The notes: generated by a model from the letters alone, not told the origin. Counted from the stretch's first letter, positions 43,997 to 57,527 are shown. The stretch is DNA of 64,000 bases from Rallus limicola (GCA_022605955.1 JAKCOZ010000011.1:2476537-2540536), one strand, 5' to 3'. Numbers and translations: made by a program.

Positions 43997-45866
43997 TTGG
44001 GTATTTATATCTAAACACTTAACAGTTTGTTTTCAAGCCAAGGGACAACTATAAATACTGTACTGTCATTGAAAAAAAACAGGAATTACATCTTAACCAC
44101 CCATTGCATTTACATTTTGGAAGGTGTTGCAAGAAGAACGAAAGGTTAAGTCAATCTAGGGATTTTTTATGTTGTTTGTGTGTGCCTTTTGCTCTTGGCA
44201 GCTGGAAAACAGCAACAAGAAAGGAAGTTAGCATGCACAGATGATGCTTAGTAGATTAAAAGCATACAGGAAATATGTTTACAGAGCTGTGCATCCAGCT
44301 GTCTGACACTGCTCCCAAGGTAACACCGCCCTGATGATCAACTTGCCATTGCCTTATGACCTCTAACTACACTGCAATAGAAAGGGCTATGTCATTCATC
44401 ACTAAACCTTCTCAAAAAATAAAGAAACCACCAAAATAAGAATAAAAAAAAAGGATAAAATTCTCTTTCTCTTGTTGGGAGTCCCTGGTGGACTACTTAG
44501 CATGCTGCTCACAGTCGGATGTGTGCGCTGGCATGAAGCAGCGCTGTACGGTGCCGTACCCCCAGGACTGCATCAGGGCGGGTGTGGAGGAAGCTCTCCC
44601 CGGGGTTTCTCCTGGCAACAGCGCGGGTTGCTGGGAAACAGAATTACTTAAATGGGGAGAAACTTTACCCAACTGGCAGCCTCTTGAATGCAAATAAGGC
44701 TTGAAGGAGACTTCTCTTGCTGATCCTGTAATTTCCCTCTCCGAAATGAAAAATGAATCCAGAGGTTCTTTATTCAGGGCATTATGTGTGGATGCTGCTC
44801 TGAGGAATCATTCAAAGTTGTGTAATAAAAGAGGGTAATTATTTTGAGCAGAAGGTAGCGGCGTGTTGCACAGGATTCAATAGCTTCTGGTTGCTGTGGT
44901 TTTGAAAAGGGATGTAACATCTGAATTTGCCAAATTTCTGTTGTTAAATAAACCTGGCAGTTATGACAATTAAGGGTTATTTATATTTACACAGGTTATT
45001 TTTTTCACTAGGGGATATTTGGTGTTATTTGGTGTGAATCTTGGGATACATTATACTTCTTTGGCTACTTCTGTCCATTTATCTTTAGTGCAATCTTTGC
45101 ATGAATGACATTGACCTGACATTTAGGTAATTTGGTGGTTTTGACTCAGAAAATAAGAAGGTTGAGAGGATCATCTCTTCTTCTTCCCTTGGTCTCCATA
45201 CTACCATTTAAAACCTTCTTGTGCTTGAATGCTAAAGATCAGTAGGGCAGCTGTGCCTTCAGTCGTGACTGTGTAACTTGGAGGAACAGCAGTTCTTTTT
45301 CCATATGGTATTTGGCTGACTTCATAGTAGTCATGCTAGGAGAAAGTTAGGTGATATGGGTAAGACTCAGTTGGTTTTCAAATGATGGACCTTTGCAGCT
45401 ATTCACACACAAGCAGGCATAGCTAAAATACTCTGTGGTGAATTTGGTTGCGCCCTGGATTGCATAGGTACCTCTGTAACACTCATTTGGTGAATGTGTA
45501 TCACGGGTACAGATGTGGGATTAGGTTATCTAGGAGAGTGTGGGGAAAAAACCCACCTTGTTTTGGCTTGACATTGTTCTGGGTATGGAGCTGGGATAGA
45601 GCACTGGAAGCTGCAGTGGATAGAGCAGTTGGATTGCTGCAGCAAGTACTGCTAGAGCAGTACACAGATACTTTTATAGGTAAAAAAGACATTTGTGATT
45701 AATTCATCACATAGTGAATGCTAAAACTAGGTGAGTAGTGCCCCCAAAATGCCTCTTTCTTCCACTGATTGCCAAGGGAGTGTTCAGTGACCAGCTCACA
45801 TGGAGGCATCGGCGTTACAACCACCTGAAGTGTGATGACAGGAATCCTGTCTTTGTTGTATTAGGC
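43997..45866. other. Intronic sequence with an isolated CpG-rich palindromic spot
   Basis: 44510-44640 has several CpGs and an imperfect palindrome at 44605-44639 with GGCAAC and GTTGCT half sites. The rest shows nothing recognisable. Confidence 0.45.
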
Positions 45867-46268
45867 AACCATAGAATCCCAGACTGGTTTGGGTGGGAAG
45901 GGACCTCAAAGCCACCTCCAGTGGCCCTGCTGCCATGGACAGACACATCTCCCACCAGCCCAGGGTGCCTGAATCCACATCCAACCTAGCCTTGAACCCT
46001 GCCAGGGATCCCAGGGCAGCCCCAGCTTCTCTGGGCACCCTGTGCCAGGGCCTCCCCCCTCCCCAGGAAGGATTTCTGCCTTCCAGCCCCTCTCCAGTTA
46101 CCCTCCTGCAACTGAAGGCCATTCCCCTGGGCCTGGCCCTCCCTGCCCTGGGGACCAGCCTCCCTCCAGCTCTCCTGGAGTCTCTCAAGGGACAGAAAGG
46201 GGCTTGGAGCTCTCTGCAGAAGTAGCCATCTCTTCTTCTCTCCCCCAGCCTGGCTCCAGAACAGAGGT
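45867..46268 (-). mobile_element. CR1 LINE 3' part
   Basis: ACCATAGAATCCCAGACTGGTTTGGG to CAGCCTGGCTCCAG. It is the same subfamily as the plus copy at 15885-16232 (CACAGGGTGCCCAGAGAAGCTG type). Confidence 0.9.
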
Positions 46269-46690
46269 GTTCCTGTACCTCTGGCCCTAACTAGTTCATA
46301 TACAATTTTCCATTGATCCACTGAGTTGTATTCAATTATATTGCTGTTTATGTTGGTTAAATCTTCCATTTGGAAGGGTTTTCCGAGACTGAACTGTTTT
46401 GAATATTTGAAATGTTCTTTTAATTTTGACCCCATTATTTATTGCTCTTACCTCTTCTTGTGTCTACATCGCCATTTAGCATCTCTCCTTTTTCTTTTAT
46501 TTCCTTGATGAGAGGAGAAAGTGGTCCCATGACACCTTCTGTTGTGCTCTGTTAATCAGTAAAGCTGTTTTAATCTCTTCTCCTGAAATACGTTGTGTTT
46601 CATAACATCTAAGCATACTTTTCAGCACGGGTAGACCTCTGTTATAGATGTTATAGATACCTTAAAGAAAAAGGTAACTGCTATGGAGAC
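46269..46690. other. Intronic spacer
   Basis: Nothing recognised. Confidence 0.4.
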
Positions 46691-47325
46691 ACATTCACAG
46701 AATCACAGAATGGTCTGGGTTGGAAGGGACCCCAAGGATCAGACAGTTCCACCCCCCTGCCACAGGCAGGGCCACCAACCTCCAGGCCTGGAGCTACACA
46801 AGGTTGCCCAGGGCCCCAGCCAACCTGGTCTTCAACACCACCAGTGTCGGGGCACCCACCCCCTCTCTGGGCAGCCTGTTCCAGCACCTCACCACTCTCT
46901 CTGTAAAGAACTTCCCCCCAGCATCTCATTTAACCCTTCCCTCCTCCAGCTTCACTCCAGCCCCCTTGTCCTGCCAGTCTCTGCCCTTGGAACAAGCCCA
47001 TTCCCCTCCTGTTTGTCTGCTCCCTTCAGGGACGGGCAGGCTGCAATGAGGTCCCCCTGCAGCCTTCTCTTCTCCAGGCTGACCCAGCCCAGCTCCCTCA
47101 GCCTCTCTCCGTAGGGGAGCTGCTCCAGCCCTCTGAGCATCTTTGTGGCCTCCTCTGACCTCTCTCCAACAGTCCCACATCTTTCTTGTGTTGTGGCCAC
47201 AGCTCTGGACACAGGACTCCAGCTGGGGCCTCCCCAGGGCAGAGCAGAGAGGAACAATCCCCTCCCTCTCCCTGCTGCCACCCTTCTGCCCAGGATCTCC
47301 TCGCTCTTCAGAGCTGCAAATGAGC
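46691..47325 (-). mobile_element. CR1 LINE, longer 3' part
   Basis: TTCACAGAATCACAGAATGGTCTGGG through CTTCTCTTCTCCAGGCTGACC to CCAGGATCTCCTCGCTC. About 95% like the 20786 and 24545 copies over the shared part, by eye. Confidence 0.92.
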
Positions 47326-48248
47326 TGTGATCATGATTTAGGTTACAGTTACACAGACAGATTAGCTCAGTGCAAGCCAGGTGTGGATTTATAGCATAAT
47401 AACTACTCCAGGTAACTGCCGACGTGGATGCCTTTGTTGTGCAGTGAACGCAAAGTAATCTGCCTTGGGTTCATTGAAAGTTAAGCTGTGTTACATTTAC
47501 TCCAGGGTAAAAAAATTGTGGTTACCACAAAGAGATGCAGTAATAAGTTAATTTCATTTGCATGAATCATTTTTATCTTTCTTTTTTTCCCCCCTAGAAC
47601 AGCACAACTAAAATTAATTGAGGGAATAATTTGGGTTTTTTTACTCTCTTCATCAGCTGCCAGTTCACAGAATTGTGTTTTTCTCCTTCTCTTCTTTGAT
47701 TTTCTTAGGAAAGGTTCATGTACAACATTTTCACTAATAAAAGAATTTCCAGAGTCAGTCTACAGTAAATGAGGGTTAAATTGTTCACACATAGAACTGT
47801 AGAGTTTTAGTTCACTCAGAACCCTCAGGAAGTACAATAATAAAACACCTTATATATATATATATTTTATATACTTTAGTTGATCTGAAAGAAGATAACT
47901 GCAGAATAGACCTTACATTAGACTGTTGTAAGGTAGATTTAACATTGTTTGAATGTTTTAGCTATTAACCTCTATGTTTTAGTCCTATTGTGTTTCTTTG
48001 ATGTGTAGTATTTACATTGAACTTTTTTTTCAGCTTAAGAACCTTCTGTGGTTTAATTTATGTCTTTCTGTCAAACTTACACCTTTAGACTGCAGTGGGG
48101 TATGTTGCTTTAACTGTAGGTTTATGTCACTTTCATTAACTTTATTTTTGCTTTGTGACCACTGAGTTGGCTTGTAATTTGATGTGTGATAGGTGTTTTA
48201 GCTTTTAATGCTAATATTTTATTTATTATATTTATTGCTGAGACCAAC
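47326..48248. other. Intronic sequence with TA microsatellite
   Basis: A TATATATATATATAT run lies at 47852-47868. Otherwise nothing recognised. Confidence 0.45.
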
Positions 48249-48610
48249 AGGATGAGTTTTAACAAGGCCAAGGGCAGAGTCATGCCCATGGGACACCACG
48301 ACCCCCAGCAGCGCTCCAGGCTGGGGGCAGAGCGGCTGGAGAGCTGCTGGGGAGAAGGACCTGGGGGTGTTGGGTGATTGGGACTGCCCAGGAGCCAGCA
48401 GTGTGCCTGGGGGGCCAGGAAGGCCAAGGGCATCCTGGCTTGTGTCAGAGCCAGCGTGGCCACAGGGCCAGGGCAGGGATTGTGCCTCTGGGCTGGGCAC
48501 TGGGGAGGCTGCAGCTCCAGTGCTGGGGCCAGTTCTGGGCTCCTCACCATAAGAAGGACATCAAGGCCCTGGAGCAAGGGCTTTTCAACCTTGTGATTCT
48601 GCGATATGAA
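48249..48610 (+). mobile_element. CR1 LINE with internal deletion
   Basis: AGTTTTAACAAGGCCAAGGGC and CTGGGGGCAGAGCGGCTGGAG come from the end of ORF2. The sequence then jumps from CTGGAGCAAGG straight to the tail TTCAACCTTGTGATTCTGCG, so the middle of the 3' UTR is missing. Confidence 0.88.
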
Positions 48611-48910
48611 GAATTTCAGTGGTGGACATACTTGTTTTGTTAGTTGCACGTTTTTATGGTACATTTGATATGAAACGTGCATTTAGATTTCTAGTACAAT
48701 AAAAATAATACACATAAATAAGTCCTTCGTTGAAGTAAGATAAAACCCTGTGCAATATAGAATGTTTATATTCTATATCTAATTCTTATGTCTTGCTCAT
48801 GGTTTATTCCTGTTGCAGACAGGCAAAGTTAGGAGTTAGTGGTGTTTCATCTGTCTGGGTGAATAGATCACTTAGTCTTAGTTTTGAAGATAGGATGTTA
48901 TTTTCTGTTG
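48611..48910. other. Intronic spacer
   Basis: Nothing recognised in 300 bp. Confidence 0.4.
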
Positions 48911-49085
48911 GGGAATCATAGAATCATAGAATGGTTTGGGCTGGAAGGGATGCCAAAGATCATCAAGTCCCAACACCCCTGCCATGGGCAGGGACACCTC
49001 TCACCCCGCTGCTCAAGGCCCCATCCAACCCAGCCTTGAACACCTCCAGGCAGCCACCACCTCCCTGGGCAACCAGGGAGATGTG
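48911..49085 (-). mobile_element. CR1 LINE 3' end
   Basis: GGGGAATCATAGAATCATAGAATGG to CACCTCCCTGGGCAACC. Confidence 0.92.
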
Positions 49086-50770
49086 GCCACATAGATTATA
49101 TCTGCATTTTTACTGCGGTTTGGTTTATATTTGGTTTTACCGCTGATCTTCCAGGAATTTGACTTTCCAGGAGCTTCCAAAGGTGACTCCTCAACTTTTC
49201 AGGAACGTCTGTGAAGCAGAGCCCTAGTGGGAACTGTTTTTTTTGGTGTCCCTCAAATGTGAGACAGAAGGTTCTCCTCTCAAGGACACATGCTTTGTTT
49301 GGGGGTATCAATGTGGTGTCTGAGATTCTGGTTGACAACTTCTGCTTGGAACCCAGTGAAAAAAGCAGGAGTATGGTGCAAGGGATGCTTGTTCTGGTTA
49401 GGCAGTGGAAGTGCTCATAGAAAGCCTAAATATTAGCAGCAAAAGCACTGCACATCGTGACTACAGCAGAAAAAACTCAATTACCATTATGGGATGTTAG
49501 ATATTTTCCACTAATCATAGCCAGCTCTGGCCACTAGGTAGGAGAAAGGTTTGAGTATTGCGCTGTTGCTCTCAAAAGCACAGGTTGGTTCTTCTTAATG
49601 GCAGCGCTGGCCTGTCTGCTTTCATTGAGGCATAATCTGAATGATGGTGATGTTTCTCCAGAGATCTTTCTTTTCCTGACATTCCCCATTCATCTTTTAC
49701 TATTTACAGGCTCAGAAATGCCCTTGTTGGTTCATGAAATATTCAACTCCTGAAAATTTTATCCCAGAATCTGGTTATGCATCTGTGGGTACTTCAGTCA
49801 ATGCACAGTCCATTCCTAAAGCAGGAGAAGGAGTCAGGGTGGACAGTCGTTCATTAGCTAGCAGGCTGGATGAGGAAGGAGAAGGGTGACTCCAGGCAGT
49901 CCTTGGGGACAGCAAAACAGAATGCAGAGATGGGGACCAGTTCCTACTGTATTGCATACTATGATCATAGGATAATCCAGATTGGAAGGGACTTCAGGAG
50001 ATGATTGATTTATGAGATCAGTAGAATGACAGCTGATCTGCTGGTCTTGCAGAGAAAATATCTGTCATCGTCTGCTACTTTTAAATATTGAATTTATACT
50101 TTTAGAAATAACAAAGTACTAAGTCATGGGATTGGAGGCTGATTTCCTGCTATGTTTCAGCAAATTGCAGAAAGATTTTCTGGAGCACAGTAACTGCACC
50201 AAAGATACTGTAGGGTCTGTAGGGGCTGTATTTATTGCTTGCTTTCTTCTGTTTATATTCTCCCTTAAGAGTTCTGCTTCTTACCCGAATAAGGATTGTG
50301 CAAACCTACTTTTACACTTACTGAGGTTGACCTGATGTGAAATGGGGAGAAGAAATGAAATCTTGTCTTAAAGAGGTTGCATTCAGACAACTTTTAATAA
50401 AATAAATTGCTCACAGAGTAATAATGCTTAATTTTAGTAATTTCTTGACTTACAAGGGACCCCCTTGCTGTCAAAACTCCTTCTGAGAGAGTAGCCTAGG
50501 TGTAGCTAGATCCAGTCTTAGTCCCAGACTTGGTCAATAGTTTATGTCTAAAGAATGTTTGCCTGTCAGAGTTCCCAAAGGACCTTCACTGAGATAGCTG
50601 TGCAGAGTCAGAACAGATAAGAAGCTTATTGAAGTGACAGAATTGCCATTGATAAATGCACTTACTCCAGTAGTGATATTATATGTTTACAATACGAGCA
50701 AAATGGTGTTCCAGATGTCCTTCCCCCAAAGGGTGAAATGTTAGTGCTTACCAGGAAGGCATCCCTCACC
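49086..50770. other. Intronic sequence with a short CR1 scrap
   Basis: 49962-50010 (GATCATAGGATAATCCAGATTGGAAGGG) is a reversed CR1 end. No other feature is recognised. Confidence 0.45.
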
Positions 50771-50825
50771 TCATAGAATCATTAAGGCTGGAAAAGACCT
50801 CCAGGATCATCTAATCCAACTTGGT
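50771..50825 (-). mobile_element. CR1 LINE 3' scrap
   Basis: TCATAGAATCATTAAGGCTGGAAAAGACC is the reversed 3' end only. Confidence 0.8.
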
Positions 50826-50879
50826 TGTGGGAGGAGGAGCGCAACCTATTGGCTGCTTCTTTGGGTTCTTCAGTTTCTT

Positions 50880-51085
50880 CTCTGGAGAAGAAGTCTCATT
50901 GGACTCGGTGATCTAAAGGTCTCTTCCAACCTTGTGATTCTGTGATTCTCCCACCATGGAGGAAGCTTCCTTGATATCCTCCCTCCCATGATGAGGTACC
51001 GAGAGATATGGTTTAGCATAGGACAGGGATGGTTGGACTTGATGATTGTAAAGCTCTTTTCCAAACTTGTGATTCTGTGATTCTG
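50880..51085 (+). mobile_element. Two CR1 LINE 3' tails in succession
   Basis: CTTCCAACCTTGTGATTCTGTGATTCT ends at 50949. A second tail, CCAAACTTGTGATTCTGTGATTC, ends at 51085, with its body starting at about 50997 (GTACCGAGAGATATGG). With 50771-50825 this makes three CR1 ends within 315 bp. Confidence 0.85.
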
Positions 51086-53164
51086 TTTAAAACACAGTGT
51101 TGTTGCAGTGAAGGGATTTAGGGTGGGGTAGTACTTCATACCTTGTATCTTATTGGTGAGTGAGTTAATGCGTTTGTTTTCATAAAAAGTTGTGTAAATT
51201 TCTTCCTGTTTGATTTAATTTGGTCCCTTCTGTCACTGTCATGAAGCTGCTTTTCAAACTACCTATAAGATGTTCTCCCTGATGGAGTCGGATACCACCC
51301 CACTCAGAAGAGGCATCTTCTGGCTCCAGTACCGAGCACGCAGCGTGGGCACTGCAGGCTGCTTCTGTGCCAGTAAACTGAAGTGGATCAGGGCCCCAGC
51401 TCTGTAGATGTAGATGCCTCAGGTCATCTTGGTTAAATTGTTAGAGAAATCCTGGGTCTGCCTTTGCCCTGGTCAACCTGTATGTTCCTGTGAAATGCCT
51501 GGACACGGTTCAGGAGTTTGGAAGAATGTGGAACTACTCCCAGCCTGCAGTTTGATGCAGACATCCTATTTTTTTTTTTGGAGGGTACAAGTGTGATGTG
51601 GCTTTTGACACAGGCCCAGAGCATGCGACCTGTGGTCCCAAAGTAGCCATCAGCAGGGCTTAGGTACCTCCCCAATCTTTGGTGGTGTGGAAGTGCAGAC
51701 TTTCAGACTTGCCCTCCTGCGTTTAAATGTCCTTATGTCCTCATTAAGGAGTTATCCTGGTGTTGAGCATTCCCCGTGCCAATTAAAACCTTACTCAGTG
51801 TTTGATTTAATTTACAACAGTTAAAAGCAAGCTTTTTGAATGAGGGGAAAAGAAAAAAGATCATCAAATATATGTTCTGTCTGTGTGGAAATTTTTGCAG
51901 AGCCGTTCCTGGGTACCCCTGTTGTAAAAAATATTATTAAGTATAATGGAAGTGGAAATGAGGATAAACTCATGCTCTCTGAGCTGATGGCTGGATGCAG
52001 ATCAGGAATTCTGAGATATTAATCTCTGCAGAACCATTTTAAATCCTTGATTTGTGAAAAGTTGTCGTTGAAGAGAATGTTGAACACAAACCAGGAATTT
52101 TATGATTAAAGCCCTTGCTTGGTGCAAAACACATTCATATTCCTCCCACGTGGAGTGATAATTAGAGAGGGTAACCTGACCCAAGTTTGGATAAATTCTC
52201 TTTCTTAGTGATTTGATTTTTCAGAGATTCCTTTTTCATAATCACTGAAGATATTTGAGAGTTTCTCTCCACTTCATTATAAGCCTATTTTCCCTCCACC
52301 CAAGTTAACTATTAGCTGATTCCCTTATGAGTAACTACTACCTAAAGTGCTATGCATATATTTTTCATGTTGCATGCTGTAATTGCTTTTCTAAATGACA
52401 GTCACAAATGCCTGGGAAGCTGGATTCCTAACATTTTGATTTGTATAAGTGTATTTTTTTCTCCTGAGATCTAAAAGGAAATTATAAGCAGTTAAGGGTA
52501 CAAACGATGGTTAAACTTCTGTGTTTAAAGCCCTTGCTTCTGTGTGACACTTTATATATACATATATATATATATAAAAGGTATGTATCTAAAGTGTTCT
52601 GGTTGGTAGTGGACAAAGAGAATGGGGAAAGATTTTAACCCATGAATGCAAATTCTGTTTGATACACTCAGAAAAACAGCTGGTCCTCAAAAAACTTGAA
52701 GAACACCACATTTAGTGAAGATTGACCCATATATTTTGCAATTTCAAATTGGGACATCATGCCAGGAGATGATGAGCAGCTGAAGTATATTCCCACAGTG
52801 TAATATTTAGGAAGTTGTTGGTAGGTTCCCACTGAGTTTGGACTCACAATTTGTTTGCCTTGCAAAGCTGGAGATTTCCACTCAAGAGCACAATGGTATG
52901 ACAGCCCTAAACCCACCGCACTGCGGCACAGTTCAGACACACAGGTTTGCTGCTTTGATTTTCAACTGGATTCGACTGAGACAACCCATTTCTGGTGCTA
53001 ATCCTTTTCCAAGGCGTACCTCGACTATTGCAGAGTCCCACAAAAAGGCCACAGTCATGGCTATGTTACATTTTCAGAATGATAAAAGATAAATGCAGGT
53101 GGTAAGTGGCCAGTTGCCAAGGAAGAGACAGTTCTTCCTGTAGCAAAGTTGATTGTGGACCTAC
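51086..53164. other. Intronic sequence with TA microsatellite
   Basis: An alternating TA/TACATA stretch is at 52550-52577. No exon or repeat family recognised in the rest. Confidence 0.45.
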
Positions 53165-53912
53165 ACAACTATGCAAAATGAGCTGCTGTCCCTGCTAGGG
53201 TAGGGATGAAGTTAAATGTGGTGAAGTGTCAGGTCCTGCACTTTGGTCATAGCAACCCCAGGCAGTGCTACAGGCTTGGGGCAGGGGGCCTGGAAAGCTG
53301 CACAGAGGAAAGGGATCTGGGGGTGTTGGTTGACACTTGCCTGACCATGAGCCAGCAGTGTGCCCAGGTGGCCAAGAAGGCAAACGGCATCCTGGTGCTC
53401 AGCTCTTGTGAGGCCTCACCTTGAATACAGGGTTCAGCTTTGGGCCCCTCACTCCCAAGAAAAGCATCAAAGCGCTGGAGTGTGTCCAGAGAAGGGCAAT
53501 GAAGCTGGGGAAGGGTCTGGAACACAAGTCTGATAAGGAGTGGCTGAGAGAACTGGGACTGTTCAGCCTGGAGAAGAGGAGGCAGAGGGGAGACTGAAAA
53601 GGAGGTTGAGGGGAGCTGGGGCTCAGCCTCTTCTCACAGATACCCAGCAACAGGATGAGAGGGAATGGCTGCAAGTTGTGCCAGGGGAGGTTCAGGTTAG
53701 AAATGAGGAGACATTTCTTCTCCCAAAGAGTGGTTGGGCATTGGAAGGGGCTGCCCAGGGAGGTGGTGGAGTCACCATCCCTTGGGGTGTTCAGGGAAAG
53801 GTTGTATGAGGTACTTAGGGACATGGTTTAGTGAGTGCTAGAAGCGGTAGGGGGACAGATGGACTAGATGATCTCTTTTCCAAACTTAATGGTTCTGTGA
53901 TTCTATGATATC
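53165..53912 (+). mobile_element. CR1 LINE, ~750 bp with end of ORF2
   Basis: From GCTGTCCCTGCTAGGG through GGTCCTGCACTTTGGTCATAG, AGAAGGGCAATGAAGCTGGGG and GGGCTGCCCAGGGAGG to the tail GGTTCTGTGATTCTATGAT. It is one of the longest young CR1 copies here. Confidence 0.93.
53206..53424 (+). pseudogene. C-terminal remnant of CR1 ORF2
   Basis: The 72-codon frame reads [12 protein letters not shown], then ERDLGVLVD and [16 protein letters not shown]. These are the conserved last segments of the CR1 reverse-transcriptase protein. It is 5'-truncated and has no start of its own. Confidence 0.85.
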
Positions 53913-54691
53913 AGTCTACTGATTGGTCACCTGGGGAGAGCTGAGGTGCACACTGGAGATCCTTGCAGTTCTAGTCCTTCCTGTTCATGTTCTTAGAACC
54001 CTTTATGGTGGTTTTCTTGTATATTTTATCCATTTTTGTGGTTGAATCTTGGGATGTCCACTTCAGCTCTTGCCATCTTCCTTTGCAGCCATGTGGCTGC
54101 AATGTTGCTGTTTTTTCTTTGTTTTGGTTTTTATTTAATAACTTTTCTAACTGTATTTCTCTCAATATGCATTCTCCTCTTATATTAGTCTCTATGTCAT
54201 AGCTGCATTCACTCACTTACAGATCCTTAGAGCTTCACCAGGGTTTGGCTATTTAATAATAAATGAAAAACAGAAAAGTGGAAAGTCATGAAGTAATTAA
54301 TTGTCATCGTCTCTCCATAAGAACAGCCCAGGTAAAAGTAGCCTTTTTTCTGTCATGTAATGTACTTACACCCTTCAATAATAAATCAAGCAAGAAAGCA
54401 CCTGGCTCCAAAATTAGAGTCGTAAAATATGCCTGGCTTATTCTCAGAGTGGGATAGAAGTAAGGCTGACAGAGTTAGCCCTGGCATGACTAAGATGCCA
54501 TGTTAAGAAGGTGTTTATTCTTAGGAATAAATTGTTTTGGGGAATGTCATGTGCATGCTGCTTTTGACCAATATTCTTATATCAGGTGGTCAGGATGAAG
54601 CGTGAAGCAGTTTTCACTGATCTGTAGCATTTAGGTCTCTTGTCAAGGAAAACAAAAAGGGAAATGAAAGTTAAACCTGGCATCAAAAGAA
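53913..54691. other. Intronic sequence, nothing recognised
   Basis: No feature recognised. Confidence 0.4.
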
Positions 54692-55272
54692 GTGTGGCCA
54701 GCAGATTGAGTGAGGGGATTCTGCCCCCCTGCTCTGCTCTGGGGAGACCTCACCTGCAGTGCTGGGTCCAGCTCTGGAGCCCTCTGCACAAGAAGGACAT
54801 GGAGCTGTTGGAGCAGGGCCAGAGGAGGCCACAAACATGATCTGAGGGCTGGAAGAGCTCTGCTGTGAAGCCAGGCTGGGAGAGTTGGGCTGGTTCAGCC
54901 TGGAGAAGAGAAGGCTGTGGGGGGACCTTAGCGTGGCCTTCCAGTCCCTGAAAGGTGCCTGTAGGAAGCTGGGGAAGGACTGTTCACAAGGGCATGGAGC
55001 GATGGAACAAGAAGGGATGGTTTTAAACGGGAAAAGGGGAGATTTATGTTGGGTGTTAGGAAAACGTTCTTCCCTCTGAGGGTGCTGGGTCACTGGGAGA
55101 GGTTGCCCAGAGAGGTGGTGAAGGCCCCATCCCTGGAGACATTCAAGGTCAGGCTGGATGGGGCTCTGAGCAACCCGCTTTAGTGAAGATGTCCCTGCTT
55201 TCTGCAGGCCGTTAGAACAGATGACTTTTAAAGGTCCCTTCCAACCTAACACATTCTGTGATTCCATGATTA
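54692..55272 (+). mobile_element. CR1 LINE 3' part
   Basis: AAGTGTGGCCAGCAGATTGAG, CTGCTCTGCTCTGGGGAGACC and the tail CACATTCTGTGATTCCATGATT. It is the sister of 27635-28095 but keeps a middle segment which that copy lost. Confidence 0.92.
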
Positions 55273-57527
55273 GAGTTTTAAAACTTCAAGTGTCTTGGTG
55301 AGTTTTCCAGTGGTCGTTTATGTGTCTAACCACGTTAACACCTGCAGTTTATATGATCAGTATTTAGTCATACAGTTACCATGTTTCATGAGAAAATGTT
55401 TTTTCATGAGAAAAAGTATTTTTGCATTTTGTACATCATTATCTCATGTTAATTCATTTCATAAAACTCACTGGGTAGATTCGCTTTCCCTGCAAGTGAA
55501 GAACAGGATCTGTGGTTCTCTGTGGAAGGAAAGCCAGTCTTGTGGGTGACTTCTCAATTAGATTCCAAATATAATGAATGAGCTATTTCTTGTGCTCCTG
55601 GGTTTTCCAGTTTGTGTGGTGGGACATCATGCTCATTTGACAGGAATACTAGGACAGGTATCTTGGATGTGCTATTTTTGTGAGTCACAGGTGCATTGAA
55701 GAGAGATGGAAAAATACATGAATAGAGGGATTTTTGAGAAAAGACAGAATAAGGAAACACCAGAAGGCTTTTGTCAAGATAACTTTAAATTAATAAATTC
55801 TAGAGGTGTTTAAATGAAATATATGAAAGAAAAATTAATATGAATTGAGTGATGACCAAGGCAGAGATAAATATGATTTTTTTTCCTAATTCATAAAAGG
55901 AAGATCAAAGTGATGTCTAAGAATAAATTTGAGGATTTTTCTGTAAGCTTGGCGATGTAGATGGTGTTGAAGGACAGTCCTACATGTTGTTCTGTAATCC
56001 TAAACCTGTCCACAATGAAGATGGTCAGATTTGGACTAAAGATGGATAGGAGAAAACTGGGAGACAAAGATGAGGAATTAAAGTTTCTCTATATTTTCTG
56101 TGGAAGAGATTAACCTGAAAGAAATATCAGGAGCATAGCTGGAGATATGAGAATGCTCAAGAAAAATCGTTAGAGTCAGAAAGTACTTTATAGAGTTACT
56201 AATCTAGACTGTGATGTCATGGGAGTGGGACAAGTTACTTGAGTTTTGTGAAGCATCTCCCATGGAAAAGGCCACCGTCTTAGTGGAAGAAGGAAAGAAC
56301 AGATATCAGAACTGAGGGAAAATAAGGAGAAAAGGAAATTAGGGAAGCTACTTGGGTGAGTAAGGTGAAAAAATAGTCAGGGAATGTAGAAAAGAGTCCT
56401 GAAACATGTGGTGTGGAGAAAGTTTTGTATTTTCTCCCTATCTGAAGGATATTGGATTAAGTGAAATGCTAGATTGATCTGGGCTGGGAACTTATTTATG
56501 GGAAGGAGGAGAAATTGGTTGTATTGAAAGGTTTTGTAAGCTCAGATTGGAGGAAGATGCCTGTTGGCAGGTGTCACTGAGGGTGGTGTAAGAGATTTCA
56601 GTGGAGTGGTGCAGGAGAGCAATTACAGAGAGTTTAAGAGAAGATAGAGGGAATTAGGAGAGCCACAGTAAACTGCAGATTTGAAAAAAAAACTTGCTTT
56701 AAGACAGGAAGAGGGCAGTAATTTCTGCAAATGAGATGTCCTGTGCTTGAGCAGTGTTTATCAAGAGATAAAATAAGACTCTCCATCCTATTAGGAAAGC
56801 TCTTGTTTTCAGGGAAGCATTTGGCTGCTAGGGAATGCATGTGCGTTTCCTGCCTTACTTTCACTGAGAGGAATGAAGGATTAGTTAACAGCCTTAATCT
56901 CTGCTGGAAATATACATATATATATATATACACACACATATTTGGAATATAGCTGAAACACTCTGTTGTCAATACATAACAGGTTTTTTTGAGAAAAACT
57001 AATTAAAAGCTGGTTTTCAAATAGTGCCTGCTGCAGTAGTACAGCCTTTCAGAGACAATTCTGCTGACGGTAGTTCTATGAGGTCTTTTTGTTCCCATGT
57101 TGATGCCTGATGGTCTTTCAGTGAAGGCAAACTGACATATCAGAGCTTTCTGTCAAGTGCACAAAGAAAAGAAATAGGAAAATTATACAGAGGTGTATCT
57201 TTCTTTCCCAGCTTGGCCTGTCATAATGATGGTGAGTGCTAATTGAAACGATGGGATGTGCAATATTTTGAGGCAAAAATGTGATTTTGGAATGTAATGG
57301 TGTTTCTTCTGGAGTTGGGAAGCTACTGGAGGGAGGGGGGAAAAAAGGATGGATCTGTTGCAGTCACTGGAAACAGGCCAAAGGGAACCTTGGGAGGATG
57401 TCTAATTATGAACCTGTCTGAAGGTCGGATAATTAGCCTATTAAAAAAAATAAATCAACAGTTAGGATTACAGAATGTCTTTCAGAATGTAGCAGTTATC
57501 TTTGGAAAGGTTTTTCATAAGGGTTCT
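55273..57527. other. Intronic sequence with TA/CA microsatellite
   Basis: (TA)n(CA)n lies at 56911-56940. The stretch 56000-56660 is purine-rich. No gene signal. Confidence 0.45.

Noticed and set aside
42944..44054. Open frames of 336-356 codons on both strands
   Set aside because: They lie in the pure pyrimidine tandem repeat, where no stop codon can arise, and encode only Phe/Leu/Ser or Lys/Arg/Glu patterns.
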